From Ornithodoros turicata (taxonomy: Eukaryota; Arthropoda; Arachnida; Ixodida; Argasidae), in contig NC_088201.1 in NCBI RefSeq assembly GCF_037126465.1, positions 71,322,879-71,386,878 on the forward strand: a DNA stretch of 64,000 bases, written 5' to 3'. The translations under genes and the position numbers were made by a program. Positions 44,851-57,068 of the stretch are shown piece by piece (positions within the stretch are counted from its first letter, which is position 1; each line of letters begins with the position of its first letter). Below the pieces are notes generated by a model. It was not told the origin of the DNA. It ran no database searches and was given only the letters and a program-made list of their open reading frames with translations.

Positions 44851-45179
44851 ACTCAGGACTAAGCTGGCCTGGCTGATATTTGTTGCGCTGATATATTACC
44901 TACGCAGCAACGGCAGGGCGCTTTGCAGCACGCCGTTTCCTGGCATTTTCGGGGGCACGTCGCCTACGTTCGTTTTCTTTGGCGAACGCGTACGCATCTC
45001 CCGCAGCAGTGGCGGTGAATGTGCATGGGTGGTTTTCAGTGGAGCTGTATGGGTAGCTTTCGGTTTGAGAAGTGGCGCTACGCATGCTGCGTCTTCTGCG
45101 GTTCGAAATTTCGTTCAGTTGGAACAAAGGAAAACTTTAGAATGTCTGGCTTAAACGACAACCAAGATGAGTTCGCATG

Positions 45180-45890
45180 GGACCGCATGTCCCCAAAGAA
45201 GTAAGATACTTTAACAAATATTTCGCACGCACTTCTGTTATGACAAAGTTTAGATTTCGTGACACACCGTGCATATTTCGTTTTGGGCTCATATGGACCA
45301 ATGAAGCGCGATTCGGTCGCGACGCAAATGCTAACACCCAGAATCGGCACTACTGGGCTCTTACTAACCAGTACTGACTTCTGCTCGGTAAGCACCAGTG
45401 GCAGTGGTCATTTAATGTCTGTTGTGGCATTCATGGTGACCGTGTCATTGGCTCATACTTTTTTGACGGGCACCTAACTTCACATACATACGTCGGCGAA
45501 GTGCTCGGAAACGTCGTCCAAGACTACCTCGAAGAAATGCCTTGGTCCGACCTACGCGGCGTCTGGTATCAGCACGACCGCGCCCCAGCCCATGCACCGC
45601 GAATGTCCTGACTATGGTTAGACTACGTTTTCGGAGACAGTTGGATAGGCGCAAGAGCTCCTGTTCCCTGGCCAGCCGGATCCCCTGACCTGACTCCCTT
45701 GGACCTTTTTTATGTGGGGATACACAAGGGACAGAGTGTATGAGACCGATCTAGTGACGTCGGACAACTTGAAGCGAATCATCGAGGAGTGTTGCGCACA
45801 GATAACCGTGCAGCAGCTACGAGGAACCGTGGAAAGCGGAAAAGCGTTTCCGTACGTGGCTTGCCGCGGAAAGGAGGCATTTTGAACGTG
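45180..45890 (+). pseudogene. Tc1/mariner-superfamily transposase, DD41D-spaced, pseudogene
   Basis: The plus strand reads WTNEARFGRD (first acidic site changed, usually DEA), then HGDRVIGSYFFDGHL, QHDRAPAH, WIGARAPVPWPAGSPDLTPLD and, after a shift, RDRVYETDLVTSDNLK. There are 41 residues between the last two Asp, counting one in-frame stop. Stops occur at 45375 and about 45608, and a +1 shift falls in the T run near 45706. Insect genomes carry many related transposases often labelled Tc3-like. Terminal repeats were not found, and the N-terminal DNA-binding part is missing or unrecognisable. Confidence 0.8.
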
Positions 45891-46149
45891 CCTTGTGATT
45901 TCTGTGCCACAATAGACCAGATTCGTGTTTTCTTAATTTCGTGGTTTGAACTTAGGAGTTTGCCTTCATTGTAAGTGAAGAACGAAATTTCATTGCGGCT
46001 GCAAGCACAAGAATACACCGTGGCGGCGCACAGGGAACACATCGCCCTCAGTGTTATCGCACCACCGTCGAAACATCGTCCAACGGTCATCTATGCACCG
46101 TATTTCATACTTCAATCAGAGAATATGCCATTACAGAAGCGTGCCACGA

Positions 46150-46400
46150 AACCCTGTGGGGAAACGTCCCCAGGCATGACACGCATACTTTACAAGAGAG
46201 AAACTGATGTTCTGAGGCTGGAACAACATAGAAGGGACATATACAAACAAAGCCTCAAATTGCCTAAGAAATCAACCATGAAAGATGAAAGTCACTGAAA
46301 AGGTTAGCCAGCTGTAGGGATCGAACCCACATCTTCTGGATTACCGGTCCTGGGCTCTACCAATACTACGCATACTTTCTTGACGCAACACGCGTCTCCT
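46150..46400 (-). mobile_element. tRNA-derived SINE, minus strand
   Basis: The minus strand shows TGGTAGAGCCC and then GATGTGGGTTCGATCCC, the latter a consensus-quality RNA polymerase III B box. A non-tRNA body follows. The anticodon arm is not tRNA-like enough to be a functional gene. Resembles Ruka-type tick SINEs from memory only. Confidence 0.6.
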
Positions 46401-46682
46401 ACTTGGAAATTGAAAGTGAATAGAAGGTCAATAGTTTGCTCGTTATTTCATGGTGCGAAGGCTCAGGACAACGACGGAGCCCATTTAATTCCCGGTTGAC
46501 ACCTTTCTTTTGCTTGTTTGTTTTGTACCTACATTCTTTGTCATGGCGAGAAAAGCTAGTTATCTCGACTACACGACGGCACTGTAGAGCCCACTGTACA
46601 TCAATCAGAAAAACAAGAAGGGAGGATGGCGAAGTGGGTTCTGAGGCAGGTACCCCCCCCCCCCCCCCTTTTCTATCAGCAC

Positions 46683-47341
46683 CAGACTTGTGCGTAACGC
46701 GTTACTAGTAATTGCGTTACTTGTAATCAATTACTTTTCTGAGTAATCGATTACTCAGTAATTGATTACTTTTCCGGCAGAGATTAGCTTATCTTTCAGA
46801 TGTTCTGCCCGAAGTCAAGCCCCTGGTGCCAGGTTGTTCTACTACAGCAAGCGGAGGTTGTAATAACGTTGTAATTGTAATAACGTTCTGGAATCTCTCT
46901 CTGAGAGATCTCTCTCTGAGAAATAGAGTCTCTCTCCCTAATCTCTTCCTACGCCAGCGTGTGATGGTACCTGAAGCTTTGCAGGTTTAGTGAGTCACGG
47001 GGAAATTCCACGCAATGCTCTTCCACACTCGGGTCAACGTTTTCCCGGGCGATAAATACAGTAGACGTACAGACCTCCTTGTCTACGTGTTTTCGTTCGT
47101 CTTGTTACTTCAGCTGTTCCGCTGTTGAACCTTTTTCTTTTTCTGTTTTTTCTGAGGCACAACAAAGACGGTTATAATTTGCGTGATTGCAGAGTAACGA
47201 CCGGAATAACGCGTTACTTTTCTACTCGTTACTCAATTACATTTGAAGTCGAGTAATTGGTAATGCTAATCAATTGCTTTTTCCACAGAAGTAACGGTAA
47301 CGGTAATCAATTACTTTTTTCGAGCAACGGGCACAAGTCTG
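46683..47341. mobile_element. hAT MITE, 659 bp
   Basis: Ends CAGACTTGTGC and GCACAAGTCTG are perfect inverted repeats, with subterminal GTAATCAATTAC arrays on both sides. Flanks ATCAGCAC (46675-46682) and ATTCAGCAC (from 47342) are one base apart, fitting an 8-bp duplication. A (CT)n tract and no coding sequence lie within. Confidence 0.78.
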
Positions 47342-47949
47342 ATTCAGCACTCCCTACTGTCAAACATGCGGAAGAACACGTAGTTGCTAGGCGGATAGCG
47401 CTGTGGAAGAACTTGTGTTTGCGGTCCTACGCGAGGAAAATATGTAAATCTAGACCAATTAATTACTCGCGAAAATGAGTAGACCCGATTTTTTTTTCTC
47501 TCTCTCTCTCTGAGGGATATGTAATCAAGCTCCCCAATAGTGTCTAGTAGATGTCGCGACACCGTCAGACGCCCACTTTGTAAGCTGTCACATTCGGGAA
47601 TTGATTTTTAGTTTTAGGTAATTAATGAGCGTGCGAACATCAATTTCACGCTGCATGGCTGATTGACGATATCTCAGAGATGGTTACAAAAAGAAAATTT
47701 CCCGATAGGTGGCGCCGTTCTCGAATTATTCATCCCCGGGATTTATCTGAGACACCGGCATACAGGGTGTATTTTTTTTTTAGCATTTACAGAATTTTTA
47801 TAGAAACACCATGAGAGCGGCATAGATGTCGTTTTTGGAGTCGAGTTCTACGGCAGGCGGACGACCTCTCCAAGAAAGTGTGCAATTACAAGATGACGAC
47901 CTACTTAAAATTCGTTAATTAACTTTTTAATTAGAGGATTTCGAAAAGA
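47342..47949. other. no gene seen
   Basis: Non-coding, with (TC)n near 47495-47510 and a 10-T run near 47773. Some of this may be the 5' end of the LINE that follows. Confidence 0.4.
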
Positions 47950-48538
47950 CCACTCTGCGACTGCAGAGGTCTGCAACAACCCGGTGAAATGCGCGATCTG
48001 CCTTGGAGAACACCTTGTGTACTCGAGATCTTGCCCCCGATGGCAAGACGAGAAAGGTATTATGAAGATAAAGACCACGCAGAACTTATCCTACAAAGCT
48101 GCGAAGAGTCAGTACGACTTTCAGAAGGTAGGAACGTTCGCAGAGGTGGTGCGCAGGTAGGTTGTCCCGCCGCTAGTCCTGGCAAAGACCCAGGCTACCC
48201 AAAAGGGCCCTGGGACTTCGTCGGTTACCTCCCACACAAGAAAGCGTGGCACGGAAGCGCCACGCATGGCGTCCGTGGCTTGCCTGACGGATGCGGACAA
48301 CATGAGGAAGGTAGCAGGCCCTGCGGAGGCTGCTGGTGCATCGTCCTCTTTCGTATTCACTCCAGAGTACTTTGCACTTTCGATGGCAACTGTTGAGGCT
48401 GATGAGTGCATATCGCAATATTCAGCTTCAAACATTTCTAGTACACGTTTACAACAACTAGCTCCAAAAGGAAGATCTTCGAAAGGCACAGGTAGAGGTG
48501 CTATAGTTACACTCTCACAAAAAACGCCTAATAAATAG
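47950..48538 (+). pseudogene. LINE ORF1 remnant with zinc knuckle
   Basis: Reads CAICLGEHLVYSRSCPRW, one Gag-like zinc knuckle used for RNA binding in I and R1-group ORF1 proteins, then a basic and Ser-rich tail ending at 48538. The N-terminal half and other knuckles were not found. One stop lies near 48155, where the frame continues after it. Confidence 0.65.
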
Positions 48539-48579
48539 GCTGTATCAAGGCCACTACGTACAGTTACGCCTTAACATGA

Positions 48580-49066
48580 GCCTCTCCATAACACAGTGGA
48601 AGGAGGAGGACTGCTGAGCAACATGGAAGATGTTTATACTATATCAGAACGACACAATTCTGTTGTAATCTGCCTACAAGAAACGTTTCTTTGTGAAAAC
48701 AGCGGCAACCCTTTCAAATACTTTGATTTTTTTTTTCTAAGCCAAGGGCGAACACTGTTCGACCTGTGGGTGGCGTTGCTATCCTCACAAAGAGGTTCCT
48801 ACCAGTGAAGCAAGTGCTACTCACAACGGCTTTTGAAGCTATAGCAGTGCAGATGTGTTTAGACAGGTTGCTCACAATTTGTTCCTTGTACATCCCACCA
48901 AATTTTAATTTCAGTGCTGATGAGCTGGAGCATCTTATATCTCAGCTGTCACACCTTTTATAATCCTTGGCGACTGTAATGCGCATAACCCGCTCTGGGG
49001 TAGCGAAAGGTGCGATGTACGAGGTAGAGATGTAGAGGAAGTCATACAGAACCCCTCTCTCTCTCT
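48580..49066 (+). pseudogene. LINE endonuclease domain remnant
   Basis: Contains the hallmark ILGDCNAHNPLWG (usual GDFNAHHPLWG) at about 48961-49000 but is crossed by several stops and shifts. This domain nicks the target DNA to start reverse transcription. Confidence 0.7.
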
Positions 49067-50240
49067 TTGTTGAACACTGGCTCTCCCACATACTACAGTA
49101 CGCAACATCGCAGTTTTTCATGCATAGATGTATCCCTTTGTACAGCTTCCTTGTACCAATCTCTCCAGTCGTCTGCCGATGACCATCCATATGGAAGCTA
49201 CCATTTCCCCATAAATGTGAAGTATTTGTCGCATCGCTCTTGCCTTCCTGAACGACCACAACGATGGAAGCTGTCCAGAGCAGACTGTGCATTATTCCGA
49301 GATATGTGCAGACTGGAATCCGTAGATACAGGATCTGACACTATAGATCAGACATATCGAAATATCACCGACACCATACTTTATGCAGCACGTAAAGCTA
49401 TCCCCCAAACCCCAACATCCTTGCCAAAGAGGCCGAAGCCTTGGTGGAATGATGAATGCAAGAACTCCTTTAAATGTCAAAGGAAAGCATGGGGAAAGTT
49501 TCATAGACAACCTACATGGGACAACCTTATTGACTTTAAAAGAAAGCCGGCCATTGCAAGACATACGCAAAGAGAAGCAAATAGGAAGTACTGCCACGAC
49601 TTTGTAGCATATCTCAATAGAAACACCTCTCCCAAAGTTATATGGGACAGACTGAACAAAATACGGGGAGAATACCGAGGTTTATCTTTACCGCTAATAC
49701 ATACAAACGGAGTACCATGTAAGGATTTAGAGGAGCAGGCAAATGTATTGGGAGCGTATTTTGAAAGAGCATATCACTACAGTTCGTATTTTAACACAAA
49801 ACAGTCTCGGAAGCAAGGAAGCTACGTAGAAGCTTACCAAACGCCGAGCCGTAGAATACGGAATATACGTTAGAAGACCTACGACGAGCCCTGCATGCTG
49901 CTAAACCCACAGCCCCTGGACGAGACACAATCCACGTTGACATGATTAAACAACTGTCGGCAGAATCACAAGCCACACTATTAGATTTCTTCATTAGAAT
50001 ATGGAAAGAGGGGCAACTGCCGTCATACTGGAAGGAGGCTTTTGTTGTCCCCATCTTAAAAGCTGGGAAAGACTCATCTGCCCCTAACAGCTACAGACCT
50101 ATTGCTCTAACTAATGCTGTTGGAAAAATACTCGAACGTATGGTTAACAACCGCCTGATGTTTGTACTCGAAAGTAAAGGTATTCTCAGCAGATACCAAT
50201 GTGGTTTCCGTAAGGGTCGCTCTACCACAGCTCATCTAGT
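49067..50240 (+). pseudogene. LINE ORF2: end of endonuclease, linker and first half of reverse transcriptase
   Basis: A long open stretch (49067-49873, 268 codons) covers a decayed SDH-P site (DDHPYGSYHFP), then a linker with RPKPWWNDEC. After a frameshift near 49870 the RT fingers follow: SYRPIALTNAVGKILERM, then QCGFRKGRSTTAHLV. The reading stops in an insertion just after this motif. Confidence 0.82.
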
Positions 50241-50374
50241 TTATTTAATTAACTAATTTATTTATTTATTAGTCATCTCTATTAGAAAATACATACATGT
50301 TTACATACAGGTGGAGAACCCAGTAGGAAACAAAATACCTGTTAAAGGGTTCTCCATAGTGATTAACAAATACA

Positions 50375-50432
50375 TCAAAGACAGTTCACCAAGCATTAAC
50401 ATATATGTTAATGCTTGGTGAACTGTCTTTGA
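50375..50432. repeat. perfect 58-bp palindrome
   Basis: Two 29-bp arms with no spacer, centred between 50403 and 50404, for example AGTTCACCAAGCATTAAC and its exact complement. The right arm runs into the first bases of the adjoining CACTA-like terminus. Confidence 0.95.
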
Positions 50433-51748
50433 CTCTAAATCTCTAATCGTTTCACACCTTTAAAGGTGTAAAATAGGTGTATTAACAAAGATCACACCCC
50501 TTTCACACCCTACAACATTGTTTTGGAAGTTCGTGAGGGTGTAACAATGGTGTACTACACCCTCAGGTGAAATATATGGTGATAGTGTGTCGCCTGGGTG
50601 TAGAAAGGGAGTACGTTTGTTTTCGTTCACATGAACAAAAGTAAATATATACAACAACAGGGAGCAGGAAGTTACATTACAAAAGTGCCTGCCCTGGATT
50701 TACAACACGTCTACCATCTGGTAATGCATGCAGATTTAGAAGATCTGATGAGATAGTGCTTAAATTTCTTGAAACACGTTGCCCCTCATTGCAAGACAGA
50801 ACAAATACATGATAGTGCTCATCATACTCAACTGTAGTTAATGTTTGTATGAGAAAAATGGTATCAGAGTTAATAACATGTATGCCTGCACTCTCAATGA
50901 ACACGGGTAAGCCCTCCTCGGAAGATTCTTTGGCACGCCAATAGCAAATGTGTTATCATTATCAACTGTACTTTTCACATAGACTATAGATTCTGCGTGA
51001 ATATCACGGTCATGAATGTAACTCTGAATTGCTTCTGGGGCATGTTGAAGTAGTATCTCCTTGGAACCATCAGTAGATGTGGCATTTCTCATGAAGGGCT
51101 GCGACCACACATACATTTGATAAATTTGATGTCTTCTTGCTAATGAAAGGGTTATGTTCTTAAAATGTCGATTTTTTCTAGCAACATCTTTAAAATGCTG
51201 GTGTTTCCCTTCGAAACGCGTACAACCATACAGATAGGAAAGGACCAAACATTCCGATGAGTCGCGGATAATGAACAGCGTAATGCATTTTACAGGGGTT
51301 AGATATTTGTGGGTACAACACTGCAAAGCCTTGAAGAAATATGCAGCGAATAAATGCAGCTTTCTAAGTAATGAACATGCATATGGGGGAGGTGCCTTCT
51401 CATGAGAAGGTCTACAGTTTCACGAAAAGCTATATACAGCTGCCATGCTTCATTGCCATGCACAGCTGCCACGCCATACATGATTGTCTGTATGTCGGCT
51501 GTGCATGTTTACACACATATTTAGTCACCTTGATGTGCATACATATATGGACCTCAATGTGATTATACGCAATATGCTGGTAATTGTGAAAACACAGTTA
51601 CCAGCATACTGTCACAAACACAACAGTTTTATTCGGCGTTACACCCTTTACACCCCAATTGCCATGAGGGTGTTAAAATACACCTTAAAAGGTGTGCGCC
51701 ATGAACATTTTGATTTACACCCTTTAAGGTGTAAAACGATTTAGAGTG
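50431..51748 (-). mobile_element. CACTA (EnSpm)-like element, decayed
   Basis: The right terminus read inward is CACTCTAAATCGTTTTACACC. The left terminus is GACTCTAAAT, with a few extra bases, then ATCGTTTCACACC. Subterminal TTTACACCTTTAAAGGTGTAAA palindromes lie at both ends. The CACT-type start and the protein it carries fit the CACTA superfamily. At 1.3 kb it is a deleted copy. No matching target duplication was found. Confidence 0.65.
50677..51481 (-). pseudogene. C-terminal piece of a CACTA-type transposon protein
   Basis: Three minus-strand frames join by shifts near 51310 and 50890. They read AWQLYIAFRETVDLLM, then FEGKHQHFKDVARKNRHF, then ITLSLARRHQ, then an unassigned 130-residue tail. 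The FE-KH-FK pattern is one I associate with transposase-like proteins of animal CACTA elements; the catalytic core is absent. Confidence 0.55.
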
Positions 51749-52014
51749 TACATTAATTCGGCATCACACTTCTAGAAGGCTTCTGAAAACTGGTTAGAAG
51801 ACACTAACACAGCTAAATGTACACAAAAAAGCAAGCGATCCGTATAGCAACTCATTACATAGGTAAAGAAGATAGCAAGAAGTTTCTAGTTTGGAGTTTA
51901 AACGCTCTGGGGCTTGCAATCCTCCTTATTTCAGGTGGTAAATGATTCCACTCGCATACACTGCTGAAAAGAAATGAGTGCTTACCGTAATTAGTTTTTG
52001 TTAGACTGGGTTCG

Positions 52015-52600
52015 GCTGATATCCCAAATCCGAGAGGCTTTCGTCCAAAATAAATATTGTGTTTCTATTTTTGCCGACCTCGAAAAGGCCTACAACACAG
52101 TATGGAGATATGGAATCATGAGAGACTTGCAGTTGTATGGTTTTTGTCGCCGTATGTAAAATTTTATTCAGAATTTTGTTGAAGACCGTGTCTTCTGAGT
52201 GCGTTTGGCAACTACGCTTTCGCGCCTTTTTATACAGGAACCCCAAGGATGTGTCCTAAGTGTCACCCTATTCATAATCAAAATGAATTCTATAACCCAA
52301 GCAATTCGCCGCGGTATATCTTTTTCACTCTATGTGGACGATATTCAGATCTCCTATAGCTCGGTCAACTGTGCAATGGCCGAAAGTCAGCTACAGATGG
52401 CTACAAATTGCCTTTCCAACTGGGCGGAGAGAAATGGTTTCCGTTTTTCTGCTGAGAAGACTACATGTGTTGTGCGGCGAATTTCCCCATTCATTATCAT
52501 TAACTTATTTGTTGCTGTTGTTGTGTTCTCCCGTAAACGCGGATTGCTACCGGAACCAGAGATAACCCTAAATGATTATCGCCTACCTGTTTGAACGGAG
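52015..52600 (+). pseudogene. LINE reverse transcriptase, second half (palm)
   Basis: Motif A SIFADLEKAYNTVW, motif B PQGCVLSVTLF (usual PQGSVLS) and the catalytic motif C LYVDDIQISYSS are visible. Stops occur near 52157 and 52197. An AT-rich insertion follows at 52620. Confidence 0.85.
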
Positions 52601-52619
52601 CAGAAATTTCTCGGTGTTA

Positions 52620-52720
52620 TTTTTGAATATTTAATTATATAAGTTAATTAATATAAATAAATTATTAATTAAATAAATAATAAATAAAATTAAATAAATA
52701 AATTGAGTTAATTTTATAAA
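52620..52720. repeat. AT-rich (AAATA)n tract inside the LINE
   Basis: About 100 bp of TTAATTAA/AAATAAAT sequence replaces part of the RT region, which is missing on resumption at 52757. Probably the remains of an A-rich LINE or SINE tail. Confidence 0.6.
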
Positions 52721-52756
52721 TGTCTCAGACGGAGGTGCAATAATCCCTTAAACGTC

Positions 52757-53314
52757 ATGAAGGTCGTATCCAGCAAGCTATGGGGCGCAGGCTGTGCTAC
52801 ACAACTAAAAATATATAAATCTGTCGTACGACCCATTCTGGACTATGGAGCTGTTGTCTATGGGTCTGCGAGAACCACAGGATTAAAAATCCTTGAAGCT
52901 ATCCAAAACCAGTCTCTTCGTCTGGCGACAGGTGCATACCGCACCTCTCCCATAGATAACCTTCGTGCAGAATCTGATACCTGTAGTCTGAACAGGAGAA
53001 GACTGTTCCTATCACTCACATATGCCGCAAATGTAACAAGCAACCCAGGAAACCCTGCCTTCGAATGTGTCATGGGAACACGGTACAAACGCTTCTTTAC
53101 AAACAAACCGGGGGTGATACCTCCACTAAGTATTCGTCTTGAATTGGCATCACAACTATGGAACTTCCCTGAATATCGAAACCCAGTTTTCGGATCGGTG
53201 CCTCACATTGCACCATGGGAATGGAAGAAATTTACGTGTAATCTCATGCTGACGAAATATGACAAAAAGGAATTTACACCCCAAGTTATCTGTACAGGAG
53301 TTCCTGTCTGCTAA
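52757..53314 (+). pseudogene. LINE ORF2 thumb/connection region
   Basis: Open for 185 codons with YKSVVRPILDYGAVVYGSA, then IQNQSLRLATGAYRTSP, the usual sequence after the RT palm in I-clade LINEs. Confidence 0.82.
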
Positions 53315-54170
53315 AAGAAACTTTGGGGAACATCATGAACTATACACAGATGGCACAAAGTGCTAATCCGGAGTTGCATGGGCCTTTGTTAGTAGTAGTT
53401 TCATGAAAAGGGAAAACCTAAACAGTAGTATTTGTAGCATCTTTACGGCACAGCTATATGCGATCAAGATGGCTGTGGCCCATATCCAGGAAACAAACCT
53501 GCACAAAGCGGTTATATACAGCGATTCTTTGAGCGCTCTCTCAGACATTGAATCTGACAGACAAACAGCAAACCATATTGTGAGGGATGTCCAGTCAACA
53601 GTATCTTCGCTCTTGATGCGGGGATATAACGTCAGTTTTATGTGGGTGCCAAGTCATGTCGGAATTAAGGGAAATGAGTTGGCTGATCGCCAGGCGGCGC
53701 AAGCAGTAAATAGCGAAATTGGTCAAAAATGTGTCCAGCTGCATGATCTGAGAACAGCAGCAAAGAAAGCTATGTATAAAGATTGGCGAGAAGAATGGAA
53801 TGATCAGATGAATAACAAATTACACTCAGTGAAGCCAACCTTACTATGGCCTGACATGACTAAAATGGTAGATCGCAAAAGGCAAGTAATTCTCAGTAGA
53901 TTGTGGATTGGGCATACCCGCCAGACTCATGCATACCTACTAAGGAAACAATACCCACCACTCTGCGAACACTGTCACGAAACTCTCAGTGTAGTTCATG
54001 TATTACTCATATGCCCTAAGTTCCAGAGGCTTCGATACAGGCATTTTCGAAGGCTGTACAATATGTGTATCCCACTTCACTTGACACTCTTTATCGGAGA
54101 CGATCCGCTCGTACCGGTGGATATGGTGATTGATTTTCTCCGTGACAGCAAGCTCCTCCACCTCATTTAA
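53315..54170 (+). pseudogene. LINE RNase H domain and C-terminal CCHC
   Basis: ELYTDGTK, broken by a stop right after it, starts RNase H. It is followed by an open 255-codon stretch from 53403 with AQLYAIKMAV, YSDSLSAL and WVPSHVGIKGNELADRQA, holding the acidic catalytic residues. A C-terminal CEHCHETLSVVHVLLICP motif follows. The frame ends at 54168-54170, then the 3' UTR. Confidence 0.85.
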
Positions 54171-54612
54171 ATCCCCATTGCAACGCTATCGTCCAAACAA
54201 ATGACGTAGTCCTTCATAACAGAGGTACGTGGAACATGGAGTAAGCCCTCGTCTGGGGGATGATCCGAAGTCCATACGGACAGAGAAGTATTGGCGACTT
54301 CCTCGCCTGGTGCTCCCCCAGAATTCCTATAGGGTAGAGAGCCAGGTAATCCCCTTGCCCGGCGTACCACTAAAGCTCCCCATGTGGAGAAGAGGAATAT
54401 TGGTGACTCCCTTTGGGGTACTCCGAAGTCCCCCCTACCCTATTTGATCAAGTCACATTGACATTATCGTTATCATCAATCATCAGACCGAGTCCAGATG
54501 GCACAATATTTTTGTTCTTCATATACTGATTGATTTACCGTGAAATAAGCTTGACCACATGTTGTACACGGTGGCGTAAGTGACGCTACGGCAATGGTCC
54601 GGGTGTTACTAC

Positions 54613-56700
54613 CAGGGTGTAGAACCACACAAAAAATACGGGTTCGTTTCGGGTTCGGGTTCGCGTTGCTTGGATTTCGTTCCGGTTCAGTTCCGGTTCA
54701 GCCACGCCAAAAACCGAACCGGTTCACAAACAGCTTCGCAGCCCCGAACCGGTTCAACGCTTCCATTTTAAAAGTGGAAGCGTTGAATCATCTCCCATAA
54801 AACTGCTTTTATCAGGAAATGCGTGGCTAATAACTTACTGCTGTTGTCTGCATTGACGTTTTTAGTGGTCAGGTACTCCATATAGCGAGAAAAAGGAGAA
54901 ATGAATGAACACTTGCAAATAGCGTCCACGCTGATGACGCAGTATAGCCCTGCTACTTTGTTCCCAAAATCACTTTTTTCACACGCACAGTGCCAACAAG
55001 ATACACTTAAATGAACAACAACTACATGAATGACGATGGGATGAGGCGATTCACCGCACTAACTGCGGTACCATACCTGAGGGCAGAGGGTTAACATATG
55101 AGTGGGATGACGATGAAAAACATAAGGCATACACACTCGCACACACACACATGACACACGCAAATGAGATATCACACACGCAGGTGCGTCGTAACTGATG
55201 GGGATACTAGTTCATCAGGTCGGCCACCGGACATGTAGTGCCGTGAAGATCACATTTCCGCATTCATGGGAAAAGATCTGGGGTCAGAGGAGTTCAAGCA
55301 GGCTGGTAGACGTCAAGAACAGATAGAATGAGTGCAGACATTGACGGTGCTGCACAGGGTTAGAACAAGGACCCAATTAAAATTGCTGCAAGGTTGAGCG
55401 CCATGTTGATATATACGGGTCAGTTGGAACTGGAGCATTGCTCTCTCCGAACTGTATAAAGGGCAGTCGATGAGGACGTGTTGAACGCTTGCCACTATGC
55501 CGCAGTTGGAACACGAGCTGGTTGAAGCATACCCTAGTCTATGTCTGAACGCTGAGGAAGCGCAGTGTGCCAGGCGATACCCGTGAGACACCTGGACCGA
55601 GGGAATAACGAAGACGGCCGATGAACTTACAGGTGTGGAGGACCCGTGGGTGTAGACGGCAGTGTGCTCAGTGTATACGCTTAACATCATGTCCAATAAC
55701 ATCTTTTGAAGGACTGACGGTGGCGCTTGCTTTTTTCTAACGTTGAGGCCCGGAATGCCGGGCGAGATCGAGGGCTGTGAGAGAGACCATGGGGGAGACG
55801 AAGACACTGTTGGCTTTACTACAAACGAGGGAAATTTAGGCTTTGCTTCTGCCATGTTCTGCCATGATTTTGTAGAGGTCGCTCTGCTTGCGCCAAAAAA
55901 GTTTTGCCAAAAAAGTTTTGCAAAGTGATGCATAGGCAGGATGACAGATACTGATGGGACGGAGGCACACTGTAGGTGAGAGGTGCACTAGAGTGGTCTT
56001 TCCGCTAGGCCCATTTCTTGAAGAAAGCGCACGAGGCCGCGAGTTTTTGAAAGTCGTTCTGCACAAGAACCTCCGGGGAAGAGGACGTCCGTCAGAATGC
56101 TAGGCCTGGCAGATCTGGGCTATTGCACTATAGTATTGCACTGCCAGTAAGCAGAACTACATTTAGTCTTCAAACCACGACCAATCAAACAGGCACCGTT
56201 CTGCGTACGCTCCTTCGCTCCACTACTCATGTTTCTGACTTGTTTAATTTTTACTGCTCACGTGTAAAGGGAAATTTTGGGCGCTTGCTTAGTCACGTGT
56301 CCGTCCTATAGGGCTACACAACTGGCTTACTCCATTCCTGCTTCATTCGTCTGCATGGCGCCTCCTCTCTGCAGAGCAGACGCCGCAGCACGTGCGTGGG
56401 GCGCTAGCGGCGACACTCACAAGGACAATTGCGCTTCAACGTGTTAAAAAAGACGCTGAAAGCATACTTACTATACGTCCTCGTTTGACAGCTAGGTGAA
56501 AATTTGCGGAATGCAATATAGAGACCGATGTGTCCTCGTTCGGAGATTGACAGGCACTTGAACTCTAATGCTGACTTCGTTTACGTCCGAACCGTTTTGT
56601 TGTGAACCGGTTACCGCTATTATTGTTTTCAGTTCTGTTCCGGTTCGGGTTCAACAGTAGTGTCATAAAAATTGCGGTTCGGGTTCGGTTCGACACCCTG
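54613..56700. mobile_element. hAT-like non-autonomous element, 2088 bp
   Basis: The left end CAGGGTGTAGAACC faces a right end whose reverse complement is CAGGGTGTCGAACCGAACC, and both ends are rich in GGTTCGGGTTC. Flanks GTTACTAC (54605-54612) and GTTACAAT (56701-56708) match at 6 of 8 positions. The interior contains an inserted LINE remnant (55313-55933) rather than a transposase. Confidence 0.72.
55313..55933 (-). pseudogene. I-clade LINE RNase H remnant, minus strand, internally deleted
   Basis: A 206-codon open frame whose middle reads VYTHGSSTPVSSSAVFVIP (RNase H start, catalytic Asp replaced by His) and GYRLAHCASS. It then jumps to RHRLGYASTSSCSNCG, IVASVQHVLIDCPLYSSER, the C-terminal Cys/His region. 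Most of RNase H is missing, so this is an internally deleted copy that happens to stay open. Confidence 0.7.
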
Positions 56701-56708
56701 GTTACAAT

Positions 56709-57068
56709 AATGTGGACAACAACTCACCATAAATGCTCCTGTACACTTTCTATGTACACCTCCAATGTATGAACACCTATGCCTAGGAACATACCCAATC
56801 TCAATGGAAATGTCCTGCTCTTTGTACAACTACTTCGGCGCAGCTTGATCTGCGTTATCCTTGCGCCAGATAAATATAAAATCAATCACTCAATCAAGCG
56901 ACATATGTCTAAACCTTAAATCGCAAGGGCACCCCCTGTAGAGGGTACACTTGTGAAAAAGTTTGGGGGGTGTCACTGAACATTTGGGGTGTGTTAGGTG
57001 GTGTCGGGGGTCTGGATAAATCACTGTTCACCTCGGCCGCAATTTGTCGCACTGTTACTCGCCGTTAC
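56709..57068. other. no gene seen
   Basis: Non-coding. Confidence 0.4.

Larger units (their letters stand above)
50241..52014. mobile_element. insertion complex splitting the LINE reverse transcriptase
   Basis: The LINE reading frame halts after TTAHLVYL and resumes at about 52015 with QIREAFVQNKY. The outer insertion has a TTTATTTATT-type tract at its left, like the A-rich tail of a minus-strand LINE. It also has unclassified sequence at its right (51749-52014). A CACTA-like element is nested inside it. Confidence 0.6.
47950..54480 (+). mobile_element. I-clade non-LTR retrotransposon (LINE), full order but dead
   Basis: In order: ORF1 zinc knuckle, AP-type endonuclease, reverse transcriptase split by an insertion, then RNase H and a CCHC-like C-terminus. 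RNase H after RT is the mark of the I group. Numerous stops and shifts, an insertion complex at about 50250-52010 and an AT-rich insertion at 52620-52720 show it is inactive. The 3' end near 54480 has ATTATCGTTATCATCAATC. Confidence 0.88.

Noticed and set aside
46310..46400. Functional tRNA gene
   Set aside because: A good B box is present, but the stems do not close and a SINE body follows directly.
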